Position numbers and translations under genes: made by a program
Notes under the pieces: model-generated
What the model saw: the letters and a program-made list of their open reading frames with translations, nothing else
Told to the model about the DNA's origin: nothing
The model's database searches: none
Shown here: positions 1-9,147 of the stretch, one piece after another
Layout: each line of letters opens with the position of its first letter
How positions within the stretch are numbered: position 1 is the first letter of the stretch
Origin: Myxococcales bacterium
Lineage (GTDB): Bacteria; Myxococcota_A; Bradymonadia; UBA7976; UBA1532
Length of the DNA stretch: 64,000 nucleotides
Direction: 5' to 3'
Assembly: GCA_020633435.1 (NCBI GenBank)
Contig: JACKDP010000007.1
Span: 124,001-188,000 of the forward strand

Positions 1-1114
1 CGGTGAAGGTGCCCTTGGCGTTGGGATCGGCGTCCGCGCAGCTCTTGAGCCGCCCGGCGTTGGCCTGGATGACGTCCAGCATGTCCTGCCGGCCGAGCTG
101 GCGGGGCAGATCCCCGGCCGGCGGCGGCTTGGGGGCCTGCGTCCGCGGGGCGGCGGCGGGCGCTCTGGCGGCTGGCGCGCGGCTGGCCGGGGCCGGGGGC
201 CGCCGTGGCCGGCGCCTTCGGGGATCGGGCACCTCGAGCAGCGCGAAGACCATGGCGTCGGTGGCGGCGTCGGGCACCGCGGCGTCCACGGGGGGCGGCG
301 CGGCGGCGTCCGGCGGCGGCAGGGCCGCGTCGGGCGAGGGCACCACGACGGGCTCGGCGTCCGGCGCCATCGCGGCGGCCACGCCGGCGTCCGCCCGCGC
401 CGGGACGGCCCCCTGGCGCAGGTACCACACCGTCCCCGCGGCGCCGAGGCCACCCACGACCAGCACGACGAGGGCGATGACCAGGCCCGTTCGGCCACCC
501 TTCGGCGGCGGCGTCAGGGCGGCGGACGTGAAGCCCGGCGCGGCGGTCCGGCCCGGCTCCTCCAGGGGCAGGTCGCCCAGATCTACGGGCGGCGCCGGGG
601 CGTCATCGAAGCCGCCGAAGCCCCCGAACCCGCCCAGATCCTCGGGCTCCGGCGCCGGCTCCGGCGGCGGGGCCGGGCGGGCCGGCTCCTGCACCGCCTG
701 GAACATGCCCGAGCGGCCCACGGGGGCCTGCTGCGGGCCGAGGCCGGCGGGGGGCTGGAGCCGCTCGGAGGTGGGCACGTCCCGCGGGGCCACCATGCTG
801 ATGGAGGAGCGGGCGTCGGGCAGGGGCTGGGAGCGGCTGACCTGGACGGGCGGGCGACCCTGGGCCAGCAGGGCGGCCCAGTTGGCGTCGTCGGCCATCA
901 TGATGGTGGCGCCGTCCCCCTCCTCTTCGGCCTCCAGCTCCTCGCCGCCGGCCAGCTCCATCAGGTCGGGGACCTCGGAAAAAGGCTTCCAGTCCGGGAG
1001 GTTGGCGTTCCAGACCAGCGTCTGATCCGCCACCACGCCCTTCAGGTACAGCTCCACCAGCTCCGAGTCGGGCATGGGGCCGAGCTGCTCGTCCTGGACC
1101 AGGGCGTACCACAT
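1..1114 (-). CDS. GYF_2 domain protein with AgmX/PglI-like C-terminus (partial)
   Basis: The gene reads from ATG at 1114 off the left edge; at least 371 codons are visible. Residues 1-50 look like a GYF_2 domain (MWYALVQDEQLGPM start, then WNANLPDWKPF). A Pro/Ala-rich linker with a GGFGGFGGF run follows. One membrane helix lies at about 209-231, after a short basic stretch. A Pro/Ala/Asp-rich segment then leads to LDVIQANAGRLKSCADADP near the edge, which resembles the start of an AgmX/PglI (TonB-like) C-terminal domain. The domain order (cytoplasmic GYF_2, one helix, periplasmic TonB-like end) is known in myxobacterial envelope and gliding proteins. The exact role is unknown. The frame is consistent from the start codon to base 2. 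Confidence 0.75.
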   Translation of the reverse strand, partial: MWYALVQDEQLGPMPDSELVELYLKGVVADQTLVWNANLPDWKPFSEVPDLMELAGGEELEAEEEGDGATIMMADDANWAALLAQGRPPVQVSRSQPLPDARSSISMVAPRDVPTSERLQPPAGLGPQQAPVGRSGMFQAVQEPARPAPPPEPAPEPEDLGGFGGFGGFDDAPAPPVDLGDLPLEEPGRTAAPGFTSAALTPPPKGGRTGLVIALVVLVVGGLGAAGTVWYLRQGAVPARADAGVAAAMAPDAEPVVVPSPDAALPPPDAAAPPPVDAAVPDAATDAMVFALLEVPDPRRRRPRRPPAPASRAPAARAPAAAPRTQAPKPPPAGDLPRQLGRQDMLDVIQANAGRLKSCADADPNAKGTFT

Positions 1115-1255
1115 GGATGGCACCTTAGCTGCCGAGTCAAAGGCCGATCCTACCCCGAATCGTCGCTCAGGTCAGCGTCCGCGATCGGGCGCCTGTGAAC
1201 TCTGTCCAGGCCGCCGTGAACCGTCGGTCACGCGGCGACGCCCCGGGCCGCCGGG

Positions 1256-1268
1256 CGTACCTGGCACC
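1256..1268 (+). repeat. Dispersed 13-bp near-palindrome, copy 1
   Basis: CGTACCTGGCACC matches the consensus GGTRCYTGGCACC at 12 of 13 bases. It is intergenic, 44 bp upstream of the ATG at 1313. See the RAYT finding. Confidence 0.6.
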
Positions 1269-1312
1269 GGCCTTGCGCTGGTGGTCGGGCGTCATCGCCT
1301 TCGGAGAGTCCC

Positions 1313-2797
1313 ATGCACCCTGCACGCGCCCTCAGCCACCCCGCCTGGTGGCTCGCCCTGGCCCTGCTCGCCGCCAACGACCACCTCTTCAAGGGCGCCG
1401 GCGTCCTGCCGCCGGCCCTCACCGGCAAGCTCAGCGACTTCGCCGGCCTGCTCGTCGCGCCGGCGCTGCTGGCGGTGCTCGTCCGCGCGCGCACCCAGCG
1501 GGGCTGGCTCGCCGCCCACGCCGCCGTCGGGGCGGGCTTCGCCGCCATCAACCTCGCCCCTGCCGCGGCCCGCGCCTGGGAGGCCGCCTTCGCCTGGACG
1601 CCCCTGCCCTGGGCCATCACCGTCGACCCCACCGACCTCGTGGCGCTGCCGATGCTGGCGGTGTCGGCCGTGGTCCTGGGCCGCTGGGCCCGCCGCCCGG
1701 CGCCGGTGGGCGCGGCCCTGCGCACGGCGGGCCTGGCCCTCGGCGGCGTGGCCTGCGCCGCCACCTCCCCGCCGCCCGAGCCGCCGTTCCAGCCCCAGGC
1801 CCAGTTCCCCTGGGTCCAGAGCCGCCTGGTGGTGGCGAACCGCTCGGCCGTCACCCAGATCGTCCGCGTCCGCGCGCTGCGGCCCGGCGTCCAGGTGGAC
1901 TGCGACGCCGCGTGGCAGCAGCCGGGCGAGCTGCTCGCCCGCGAGCTCTTCAGCCCCGCCCAGACGTGGCTCCTCGACGGCGGCCGCGCCCTCCCCGTCG
2001 GCGACGGGACGAACACCTGCGGCGCGTTCCTGATCGACGGCCCCGAGATCCCGGCGCGCCTCGTCGTGGCCTTCCGCTACGGGCCGGTGCAGCTCTCCAC
2101 CGACGCGAGCCGCGTGGCCAACGACCGGGCTTTGTTCCTGGACACCGACGCCGACGGGCTGGCCTGGGCCCCGCACCCGGCCCTCTTCCTCCCCCAGGAC
2201 GACGCCCTGGAGGCCCCCGTCGGGCGCTGCGCGCCGGTGCCGGACGGCTTCGGGGTGAGCTGGTCGATGCCCCCGGTCGGCACCGCCGTCATCCTCGACC
2301 ACACCGCGGCCCCCGACGGCTGCCACGCCTTCGACCTGGCCTTCCGCGACAGCGTGGAGCGCTGGTTCGCCTGCCTCCCCGAGCTGGCGCTGCCCTTCGG
2401 CGTCGAGGACACGGTCCGCATCGGCACCCTGAACCGCGGCCAGAGCGGCTGGCCGGTGGACGGGGTGACGGTGGAGGGCCCGGGCGGCCGGCTGGTGCTG
2501 ACCCGCGGGGCCGACCTGCCGCCCCTCGGCCAGACCGACGTCGACCTCGACACCTGCGAGCGCGGCGCCCGCGACGCCTGCGGCGGCTACGAGGTCGCCC
2601 TGACGGCGTCGTTCACGGGCCCGGACGGCGAGCGCGTGGCGGCCTCGGTGGGCGAGCCCGTGCTCGTCGGCGCCTCGACCCTCGTGGTCGCCCGGGCCGT
2701 GTGGAGCCTGGCGGTGGACACGGCCTGCAGCGCGGGCCCCTCCGCGGGGGGCCGCTGGTTCGAGGCCGCCGCCGTCACGCCCCTGGGCGCCAACTGA
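1313..2797 (+). CDS. Unrecognised membrane-anchored protein
   Basis: 494 aa. The N-terminal third is hydrophobic, with about four candidate helices in residues 8-155, including LSDFAGLLVAPALLAVLVRA and LVALPMLAVSAVVLGRW. The remainder is a soluble, Cys-containing domain of about 340 residues, presumably outside the cytoplasm. No family was recognised. The ATG at 1313 follows GGAGAG. The next gene starts 46 bp downstream on the same strand, so co-transcription is possible. Confidence 0.7.
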   Translation: MHPARALSHPAWWLALALLAANDHLFKGAGVLPPALTGKLSDFAGLLVAPALLAVLVRARTQRGWLAAHAAVGAGFAAINLAPAAARAWEAAFAWTPLPWAITVDPTDLVALPMLAVSAVVLGRWARRPAPVGAALRTAGLALGGVACAATSPPPEPPFQPQAQFPWVQSRLVVANRSAVTQIVRVRALRPGVQVDCDAAWQQPGELLARELFSPAQTWLLDGGRALPVGDGTNTCGAFLIDGPEIPARLVVAFRYGPVQLSTDASRVANDRALFLDTDADGLAWAPHPALFLPQDDALEAPVGRCAPVPDGFGVSWSMPPVGTAVILDHTAAPDGCHAFDLAFRDSVERWFACLPELALPFGVEDTVRIGTLNRGQSGWPVDGVTVEGPGGRLVLTRGADLPPLGQTDVDLDTCERGARDACGGYEVALTASFTGPDGERVAASVGEPVLVGASTLVVARAVWSLAVDTACSAGPSAGGRWFEAAAVTPLGAN

Positions 2798-2843
2798 ACT
2801 GCAAGCCGCTGATCTTTCACCGATTTTCGCCAGGAGAACTCCC

Positions 2844-4433
2844 ATGCGCGCTTCCCTCCTCTCCCTCCTCGCCGCCCTCGTGATGCTGGCCGGCTGCAAC
2901 GACGCGGGCGACGCCGGCGCGGCGGGCCCCGCCTCGCCCGGCCCCGCCCAGCCCGCCCCCAACGCCCCGCCCCCGGTCTCGGCCGGCCCGGGCGCCACGG
3001 GCGTCGGCCAGGGCGGCGCCCAGGACTTCGGGCTCTTCCGCCAGATCCTCGACGCCGGCCAGATCCCGGCACCTGGCACCCTCGATCCGGTGGGCTTCTT
3101 CGCCGAGCACAAGCTCGACTTCCCGGCCGCCGACTGCGGGGACGAGGTCTGCCTGCACGGCCTGCTGGGGGTGCAGCGCAACCTCATCACCGGCGCGGGC
3201 TGCACGGTGGTGCAGATCGGCCTCAACTCCCCGATTCGCCTGGAGAACCTGGAGCGGCCGCCGATGGACCTGGTGCTGGCCATCGACACCAGCGGCTCCA
3301 TGCGCGGCGTGGCCATCGACGCCGTGCGGCGCGGCCTCCTGCGCATGCTCGACGCGCTGCAGCCCGGCGACCGGGTGGCCCTGGTGACCTACGCCGACCA
3401 GGCGGCCGTCGCCATCGCCGAGGCCGACGCGGTGGAGGATCGGGAGGCGCTGGAGGCGGCCATCGAGGGGCTGCTGGCCCGGGGCGCGACCAACCTGTAC
3501 GACGGGCTCTACACCGCGTTCGGCCTGGCCGAGCGGTGGCGGACGCCGGGGCGGCAGAGCCGCGTCGTGCTGCTCTCGGATGGCGTGGCGACGGCGGGCC
3601 TGGAGCAGCCGGCGCGCCTGAAGGCGCTGGCCGAGGCCTACGCGCGGCTGGGCGTGGGCATCACCACCATCGGCGTGGGCACCGACTTCGACGTCGACAC
3701 GATGCGGGAGCTCAGCGAGGTCGGCGCCGGCAACTTCTACTTCCTGGACGATCCGGCGGCGGTGGAGGAGGTCTTCGTCGACGAGGTGGCGACGTTCCTG
3801 GTGCCGGTGGCGCTGGACGTGGAGATCGACGTGCAGGTGGGCCAGGGGTACCTGCTGCGGGGCGCGTACGGCACGAACGCCTGGGAGGGGGGCCTGCGCG
3901 CGGGCCGCGCCGACATCCCGAGCCTCTTCCTGGCCGGGCGGCAGCAGGCGGCGGCCCCCATCGAGGACGGCCGCCGCGGCGGCGGGGGCGGCATCATCGT
4001 CGAGCTGATGCCCCTGCGCGACCAGAGCGGCGTGCGCGAGCGGGAGCTCGTCGGCACGGTGTCCATGACCTGGACGGATCCGATGACGGGCGACCGGCTG
4101 GAGCAGAGCACCCGGATCATCAGCCCCCACGCCGCGGGCGAGCTGCCCGAGCAGGGCTTCTTCACCAACGCCACGGTGGAGAAGGGCTTCGTGATGCTGA
4201 ACCTGCTGGTGGGCTTCCAGCTCGCCTCCCAGCTCGCCTACGACGCCGACGTGGGCACGGCCATCGGGGTGCTCGACGCGCTGCGGATGGAGGTGCGGCG
4301 GTGGCTGCAGGGCAACCCCGATCCCGACATCGAGGACGACCTGCGCTACGTGGACCTCTTCATCAGCGTCCTCCAGCGGCAGCAGAGCCAGACCCCGGTG
4401 AGCCGGCCCCCCGAGCCCTGGCCGGTGGACTGA
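2844..4433 (+). CDS. VWA-domain lipoprotein
   Basis: 529 aa. The signal peptide ends in the lipobox MLAGC (Cys18), followed by an Ala/Pro/Gly linker to about residue 55. A von Willebrand factor A domain spans roughly 142-310 with an intact metal-binding MIDAS: DTSGS at 148-152, the Thr in GATNL and the Asp in LLSDG. This resembles the YfbK/CLCA-like VWA proteins, which are envelope proteins of unclear function. CAGGAG lies 7 bp before the ATG. One copy of the dispersed 13-mer (3068-3080) encodes A-P-G-T just before the VWA domain. Confidence 0.85.
   Translation: MRASLLSLLAALVMLAGCNDAGDAGAAGPASPGPAQPAPNAPPPVSAGPGATGVGQGGAQDFGLFRQILDAGQIPAPGTLDPVGFFAEHKLDFPAADCGDEVCLHGLLGVQRNLITGAGCTVVQIGLNSPIRLENLERPPMDLVLAIDTSGSMRGVAIDAVRRGLLRMLDALQPGDRVALVTYADQAAVAIAEADAVEDREALEAAIEGLLARGATNLYDGLYTAFGLAERWRTPGRQSRVVLLSDGVATAGLEQPARLKALAEAYARLGVGITTIGVGTDFDVDTMRELSEVGAGNFYFLDDPAAVEEVFVDEVATFLVPVALDVEIDVQVGQGYLLRGAYGTNAWEGGLRAGRADIPSLFLAGRQQAAAPIEDGRRGGGGGIIVELMPLRDQSGVRERELVGTVSMTWTDPMTGDRLEQSTRIISPHAAGELPEQGFFTNATVEKGFVMLNLLVGFQLASQLAYDADVGTAIGVLDALRMEVRRWLQGNPDPDIEDDLRYVDLFISVLQRQQSQTPVSRPPEPWPVD
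3068..3080 (+). repeat. Dispersed 13-bp near-palindrome, copy 2
   Basis: GGCACCTGGCACC, one base off the consensus. It lies inside the VWA lipoprotein gene, with codons GCA-CCT-GGC-ACC (A-P-G-T). Confidence 0.5.
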
Positions 4434-4568
4434 GCGGCCGAAAAGATCAGGCGAGACGGGTGGTTGCGGCGCCGCCTCCCGGGCCGGGGGGGCGGCGCTT
4501 CGTCGTCGTGTGGCGCCGTGGGCCCGGCGTCTGGCAGAGTCCCCCCGTCAGTCGGCATGGGGGCGAGC

Positions 4569-5600
4569 ATGAAGGCGCTGATCATCGGGGCGGGCGGGCA
4601 GATCGGCAGCGAGCTGGCCGGGGCGCTGGAGGCCGCGGGCCACGAGGCCTGGATGGTCGACCACCAGCCCCTGGAGAAGTGCGCGGGGCGGGGGGCGCTG
4701 GAGGCGTCCTTCGCGCAGTACCCGGGCCTGGCGGCGCGGTGGCTCCCGGCGCTCGACGTCCTGCAGGCCGACCGGCTGGCGGCGCTCATCGCCGATCTGC
4801 GCCCCGACACGGTCTTCCACCTGGCGGCCCTGCTGAGCGCGACGGGGGAGGCCAACCCGGATCTGTGCTGGCGCGTCAACGTGGACGGCCTGCGCACGAC
4901 GCTGGAGGCGATGACGCGGTACCGGCGGCCCGACGGCGCGGATCCGGTGCTCGTCTGCCCGTCGTCCATCGCGGCCTACGGGCCGGTCACCGGGCGGCCG
5001 GACGTGCTCGAGCGCGGCCCCGAGGAGGGCCCGCTGGAGCCCACCACCATGTACGGCGTCACCAAGGTCGTCGCCGAGCGGCTGGGTGCCTGGTACAGCC
5101 ACCAGCTCAAGCCCACGGCCGGGCGAGGGCGCGTCGACACGCGGCTGCTGCGGTTCCCGGGCCTGCTGAGCGCGGTGCCGCCGGGCGGCGGCTCCTCCGA
5201 CTACGCCAACGAGCTCTTCTTCGCGGGCGCGCGCGGCGATCAGGCGGTGCAGATCTTCGTGCGGCCCGACACGCGCATCCCGTTCATGCACATGGACGAC
5301 GCGCTGCGGTCGCTGGTCGAGCTGGCCGAGGCCCCGCGGGCCCGGCTGACGCGCACGACCTACAACGTGGGCGCCTGCTACCCGACGGCCGAGGAGATCG
5401 CCGAGGCCGTGCGGCGGCGCCTCGACCACCCGTTTGAAGTGCGCTATGTACCCGATCACCGGCAGGCCTTCGTCGACTCCTGGCCCCGACGCCTGGAGGA
5501 TGGCGCTGCACGGAGTGACTGGGGCTGGTCCCATCGCCTCGATCTGGAGGGGATGACCGACCGGCTCCTGCATGATTGCCGGGCGTCGTTGGCCCGGTGA
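4569..5600 (+). CDS. L-threonine 3-dehydrogenase, SDR/epimerase type
   Basis: 343 aa, predicted to oxidise L-threonine with NAD+ to 2-amino-3-ketobutyrate in the cytoplasm. The N-terminal GAGGQIG (7-13) is the Rossmann loop. The catalytic set is Ser132/133 with Tyr162-x3-Lys166 (MYGVTK). The substrate-loop signature PPGGGSSDYANE and the C-terminal VRYVPDHRQAFVDSWP and DWGW are characteristic of the short-chain threonine dehydrogenases (not the zinc MDR type). I chose ATG 4569 because the fold begins MKALIIGAGG; an in-frame ATG lies 12 bp upstream. It sits 40 bp before the threonyl-tRNA synthetase gene, so both may share a transcript and both use threonine. Confidence 0.87.
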   Translation: MKALIIGAGGQIGSELAGALEAAGHEAWMVDHQPLEKCAGRGALEASFAQYPGLAARWLPALDVLQADRLAALIADLRPDTVFHLAALLSATGEANPDLCWRVNVDGLRTTLEAMTRYRRPDGADPVLVCPSSIAAYGPVTGRPDVLERGPEEGPLEPTTMYGVTKVVAERLGAWYSHQLKPTAGRGRVDTRLLRFPGLLSAVPPGGGSSDYANELFFAGARGDQAVQIFVRPDTRIPFMHMDDALRSLVELAEAPRARLTRTTYNVGACYPTAEEIAEAVRRRLDHPFEVRYVPDHRQAFVDSWPRRLEDGAARSDWGWSHRLDLEGMTDRLLHDCRASLAR

Positions 5601-5640
5601 CCCGGGCGCCTGCGGGCGCCCACGCTGGTTGGAGAAACCG

Positions 5641-7491
5641 ATGCCAGTCATCGTTGAGGAAGACGACCACGCTGCCCCCATCTACCGGGTGCGGCACTCC
5701 CTCTCCCACGTCCTCGCCCAGGCGGTCCAGAGGCTCTTCCCCGGCACGTTGCTGGGGTTCGGGCCGCCCATCGACGACGGCTTCTACTACGACTTCGTGC
5801 TGCCCCGGCCCATCGCGGACGCGGATCTGGCGGTCATCGAGTCGGAGATGCGCCGGATCATCGATGAGGGCCAGGTGTTCACCCACGAGGACCTCACCGC
5901 CGAGGAGGCCTTCGCCCGCATCGACCAGATGGGCGAGCCCCACAAGCGCGAGTACGCCGAGGAGCTGGTGAAGAAGCGGGGCCTGGAGAGCCTGCGCTTC
6001 TACACCAACGGCCCCTTCCTCGACATGTGCGAGGGGCCCCACGTCGAGAACACCACCGAGCTCAAGCGGGCCGGGTTCAAGCTGCACGGCATCGCGGGCG
6101 CCTACTGGCGCGGCGACGAGCGCAACCAGCAGATGACGCGCATCTACGGCTACGCGTTCCTGGACCAGAAGGCCCTGAAGGCCCGCATCCTGGCCGTCGA
6201 GGAGGCCAAGAAGCGCGACCACCGCAAGCTCGGCCAGGAGCTCGGCCTGTTCACCATCAGCGAGGAGGTCGGCAAGGGCCTGCCGCTGTGGCTGCCGGCG
6301 GGCACCGTGCTGCGCGACGAGCTGGAGAAGCTCGCGTACGAGATGGAGTTCAAGTACGGCTACGAGCGCGTCTCGACGCCGCAGGTCACCAAGTCGGCGC
6401 TGTACTACACCTCGGGGCACCTGCCGCTCTACGAGGCGGTCATGTACCCGCCGATGAAGCTCGACGAGGAGGCCGCGCAGGGCGGCGAGGTGAAGGGCAA
6501 GGACGACGCCCAGCTCGAGCGCTACTACCTGCGCCCGATGAACTGCCCGCACCACCACATGGTCTTCGGGGCCCGGAAGCGGTCCTACCGCGACCTGCCG
6601 CTGCGGCTGGCCGAGTACGGCACCGTCTACCGCTTCGAGCGGGCGGGCGCGCTACACGGCCTCAGCCGGGTGCGCGGCATGACCATGAACGACGCCCACC
6701 TGTACATGACGCCCGACCAGCTCAAGGACGAGTTCAAGGACGTCATGCGGCTGCACAAGGAGTACTACGACCTCTTCGGGTTCGAGAACTACTACCTGCG
6801 GCTGTCGCTCTGGGATCCCGAGGACAGCAAGCGGGCCGCGAAGTACGTCGACGACCCGGCCGCGTGGGCCGACACCGAGCGGCGGATGCGGGAGGCCCTG
6901 GAGGAGATGGGCCTCTGGTACAAGGTCGCCCCCGGCGAGGCCGCGTTCTACGGCCCGAAGGTGGACTTCCAGTTCACCACCGTGCTCGGCAAGGAGTTCA
7001 CGGTCAGCACCAACCAGATCGACTTCGCGGTGCCGGGTCGGTTCGGGCTGACCTACACCGACCGGGACGGCCAGGAGAAGACGCCGTACTGCATCCACCG
7101 GGCGCCCCTGGGCACCCACGAGCGGTTCATCTCGTTCCTCATCGAGCACTACGGCGGGGCCTTCCCGACGTGGCTCGCGCCCGAGCAGGTGCGGGTGGTG
7201 CCCGTGAGCGAAAAGTTCAATGAATACGCGGGGAAGGTCCGGGCAGCCCTGCGCCAGCACTACGTGCGGGCCACGGTGGACGACTCGGATCACACCATGG
7301 GCAAGAAGATCCGCAGCGGCGTCACCTCGAAGGTGCCCATGCTGCTGGTCGTGGGGGCCCAGGAAGAGGAGACGGGGACGGTCACCTGCCGCCGGTACGG
7401 CGTGCAGGCCCAGGCCAGCATGGACCTGGCCGCCTTCGTCGACCTCATCACCGCGGAGATCAAGGAGCGGCGCCACGTGACGTCGCTCTGA
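5641..7491 (+). CDS. thrS: Threonyl-tRNA synthetase lacking the TGS domain
   Basis: 616 aa. It charges tRNA-Thr. The editing domain is complete: HSLSH (His19, His23) and CEGPH (Cys130, His134). The class II core has motif 2 around RFERAGALHGLSRVRG, and the catalytic zinc ligands are Cys302 (MNCPHHH), His353 (DAH) and His486 (CIHRA). The anticodon-binding domain is at about 510-605. The usual N-terminal TGS domain of about 60 residues is missing: the protein starts only 18 residues before the editing His motif, and threonine dehydrogenase ends 40 bp upstream, leaving no room for it. ATG 5641 follows TTGGAGAAACCG. Confidence 0.95.
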   Translation: MPVIVEEDDHAAPIYRVRHSLSHVLAQAVQRLFPGTLLGFGPPIDDGFYYDFVLPRPIADADLAVIESEMRRIIDEGQVFTHEDLTAEEAFARIDQMGEPHKREYAEELVKKRGLESLRFYTNGPFLDMCEGPHVENTTELKRAGFKLHGIAGAYWRGDERNQQMTRIYGYAFLDQKALKARILAVEEAKKRDHRKLGQELGLFTISEEVGKGLPLWLPAGTVLRDELEKLAYEMEFKYGYERVSTPQVTKSALYYTSGHLPLYEAVMYPPMKLDEEAAQGGEVKGKDDAQLERYYLRPMNCPHHHMVFGARKRSYRDLPLRLAEYGTVYRFERAGALHGLSRVRGMTMNDAHLYMTPDQLKDEFKDVMRLHKEYYDLFGFENYYLRLSLWDPEDSKRAAKYVDDPAAWADTERRMREALEEMGLWYKVAPGEAAFYGPKVDFQFTTVLGKEFTVSTNQIDFAVPGRFGLTYTDRDGQEKTPYCIHRAPLGTHERFISFLIEHYGGAFPTWLAPEQVRVVPVSEKFNEYAGKVRAALRQHYVRATVDDSDHTMGKKIRSGVTSKVPMLLVVGAQEEETGTVTCRRYGVQAQASMDLAAFVDLITAEIKERRHVTSL

Positions 7492-7497
7492 GGGAGG

Positions 7498-8277
7498 TCA
7501 GGGGAAGCAGGTGGCGTCGCCGACCAGATCGACGATGGCCGGGCAGTCTGCGTCGGCGACGGCGCGGCGGACCAGCCCCAGCAACCCCGGGCTCTCGCAG
7601 ATCGCCCGCCCCTCCCGCGTGAGCCGCTCGGCGTCCTCGGGCCCCACGCCCGGGCACGCCGGGCTCTCCACCAGGCACATCACGACGGCGCGGACGACGC
7701 TGCGGCAGTCGGCCGGCACGCAGGCCGACTCGAAGCAGTCCTCGGGGCAGCGGTTGCCGCAGGCCCCGCAGTGGCGCGGGTTCGCCGTGGGATCCACCTC
7801 CTCGGGGGCGCCATCCGCGGCCACGCAGACGAAGACGCAGCCGCCGTCCTCGCAGCGCACCCGGGCCCCGACGGGGGTCGGGCACGCCTGCCCGCAGCCC
7901 CCGCAGTGGGACACGTCGGTCGCCACGTCCTGGCAGACGCCGTCACAGCGCTGCAGCCCGCCGGTGCAGCCCTCCACCACGCAGATGCCCGCCGAGCAGC
8001 GCTCCCCGGCCTCGCAGTCGCCGCAGGAGCCGCCGCAGCCATCGTCCCCGCAGACCAGGCGGCCGCACGCGGGCTGGCAGCCCGCGTCCACCGTCGCGTC
8101 CGGCGCGGCGGCGTCGGCGGGGCGAGCGTCCGGCACGGCTGAATCCTCAACAAGGGCAGCATCTTGTGGCCGCGCGCCCCCCGAGATGAGGGCATCCACC
8201 ACCACGCCCGCTGGCCCCGGCGCGTCATCGCAGCCGGCCAGCACCCCCAGCATCCACCACGCCCACGACGCTCTCAT
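7498..8277 (-). CDS. Cys-rich lipoprotein (Stigma1-like repeats)
   Basis: 259 aa. The lipobox VLAGC ends at Cys16, followed by an Asp/Ala-rich linker and then many paired cysteines (CGGCGQAC, CGACGNRC) typical of Cys-rich repeats in myxobacterial surface lipoproteins. No catalytic motif was seen. The start is the ATG at 8277; longer in-frame extension upstream has no signal sequence. It converges on thrS (6 bp between stops) and is divergent from the alarmone hydrolase gene, with 60 bp between starts. Confidence 0.75.
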   Translation of the reverse strand: MRASWAWWMLGVLAGCDDAPGPAGVVVDALISGGARPQDAALVEDSAVPDARPADAAAPDATVDAGCQPACGRLVCGDDGCGGSCGDCEAGERCSAGICVVEGCTGGLQRCDGVCQDVATDVSHCGGCGQACPTPVGARVRCEDGGCVFVCVAADGAPEEVDPTANPRHCGACGNRCPEDCFESACVPADCRSVVRAVVMCLVESPACPGVGPEDAERLTREGRAICESPGLLGLVRRAVADADCPAIVDLVGDATCFP

Positions 8278-8337
8278 GCCCGGAGGCTGCCACGAGGCGG
8301 CCGGCCGACGCCAGCGAGCGCCGAGAAGGAGAGAGAG

Positions 8338-8877
8338 ATGGAGTCCGACCTGGGCCTCGTCCTGCGGGCGGCGCGCTACGCCGCCCACCAGCACCGCGAC
8401 CAGCGCCGCAAGGGCCATGGCAAGCGGCCGTACGTGAACCACTGCCTCGACGTGGCCGACCTGCTCGTGCGCGTCGGCGGCGTCGACGATCCCACCCTGC
8501 TCGCGGGGGCGATCCTGCACGACGTCGTCGAAGACACCGACGCCACCGAGGATGACGTGCGGCGGCTCTTCGGCGACGCCGTGGCCGACCTGGTCATGGA
8601 GGTGACGGACGACAAGTCGCTGCCCAAGGCCGAGCGCAAGCGCCTGCAGGAAGCCCACGCCGCCCACAAGAGCCCCTCGGCGCGGCTCCTGAAGCTGGCC
8701 GACAAGATCAGCAACCTGCGCGACCTGGTGGCCGACCCCCCGGACTGGCCCGCCGCGCGGTGCCTGGAGTACGTGGCCTGGGCCCGGCGCGTCGTCGCCC
8801 CCATGCGCGCCGCCAGCCCGGCGCTCGCGGCCCTCTTCGACGAGGTCGCCAGCGACGCCGAGCTGCGCTGGGCCTGA
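8338..8877 (+). CDS. Small alarmone hydrolase (MESH1-like HD protein)
   Basis: 179 aa, cytoplasmic. This is an HD-domain hydrolase of the RelA/SpoT hydrolase type without synthetase or regulatory domains. His35, His61-Asp62 (AILHDVVEDTD) and the later KLADKISNLRDL are the metal and ppGpp pocket signatures of the SpoT/MESH1 hydrolase fold. The predicted reaction is removal of the 3'-pyrophosphate from (p)ppGpp; NADPH phosphatase activity, reported for animal MESH1, is an alternative. GAAGGAGAG lies about 8 bp before the ATG at 8338. Confidence 0.85.
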   Translation: MESDLGLVLRAARYAAHQHRDQRRKGHGKRPYVNHCLDVADLLVRVGGVDDPTLLAGAILHDVVEDTDATEDDVRRLFGDAVADLVMEVTDDKSLPKAERKRLQEAHAAHKSPSARLLKLADKISNLRDLVADPPDWPAARCLEYVAWARRVVAPMRAASPALAALFDEVASDAELRWA

Positions 8878-8895
8878 CGCGCCGCGGGCCCGCGG

Positions 8896-9147
8896 CTAGC
8901 CAGCCAGCAGCTCGATGATCTCCACCTCCACGAACCGGGAGAACGGCGCCATGATCGCGTCCAGGCTCGCCCGGTCCGGCACCGAGAGCACCGAGTACGA
9001 GCCCTTCTGGTCGGCCTTCACGTAGTCGGTCTCCAGAACCACTTCGGTGGGGATGGCTTTGTAGAAGTCGGCGATGGCCTCGTAGAGCCCCTCGATCTGG
9101 CCGGGGGTGAGGTCAGGCTTCTGTTCGCTGTGGACGAGGTATCGCAT
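8896..9147 (-). CDS. Small dimeric alpha-beta barrel-like protein
   Basis: 83 aa. It starts MRYLVHSEQKPDLT and ends in EVEIIELLAG. Size and pattern resemble DUF3303/muconolactone isomerase-like ferredoxin-fold proteins, but I could not assign a family securely. The start ATG 9147 is the natural beginning of the fold; the upstream in-frame extension is of a non-coding type. Confidence 0.6.
   Translation of the reverse strand: MRYLVHSEQKPDLTPGQIEGLYEAIADFYKAIPTEVVLETDYVKADQKGSYSVLSVPDRASLDAIMAPFSRFVEVEIIELLAG

Noticed and set aside
3..1025. Long plus-strand open frame at the left edge
   Set aside because: Antisense to the GYF_2 protein; composition Ser/Gly/Ala/Arg-rich without domains. The minus-strand frame carries recognisable GYF_2 and AgmX-like text.
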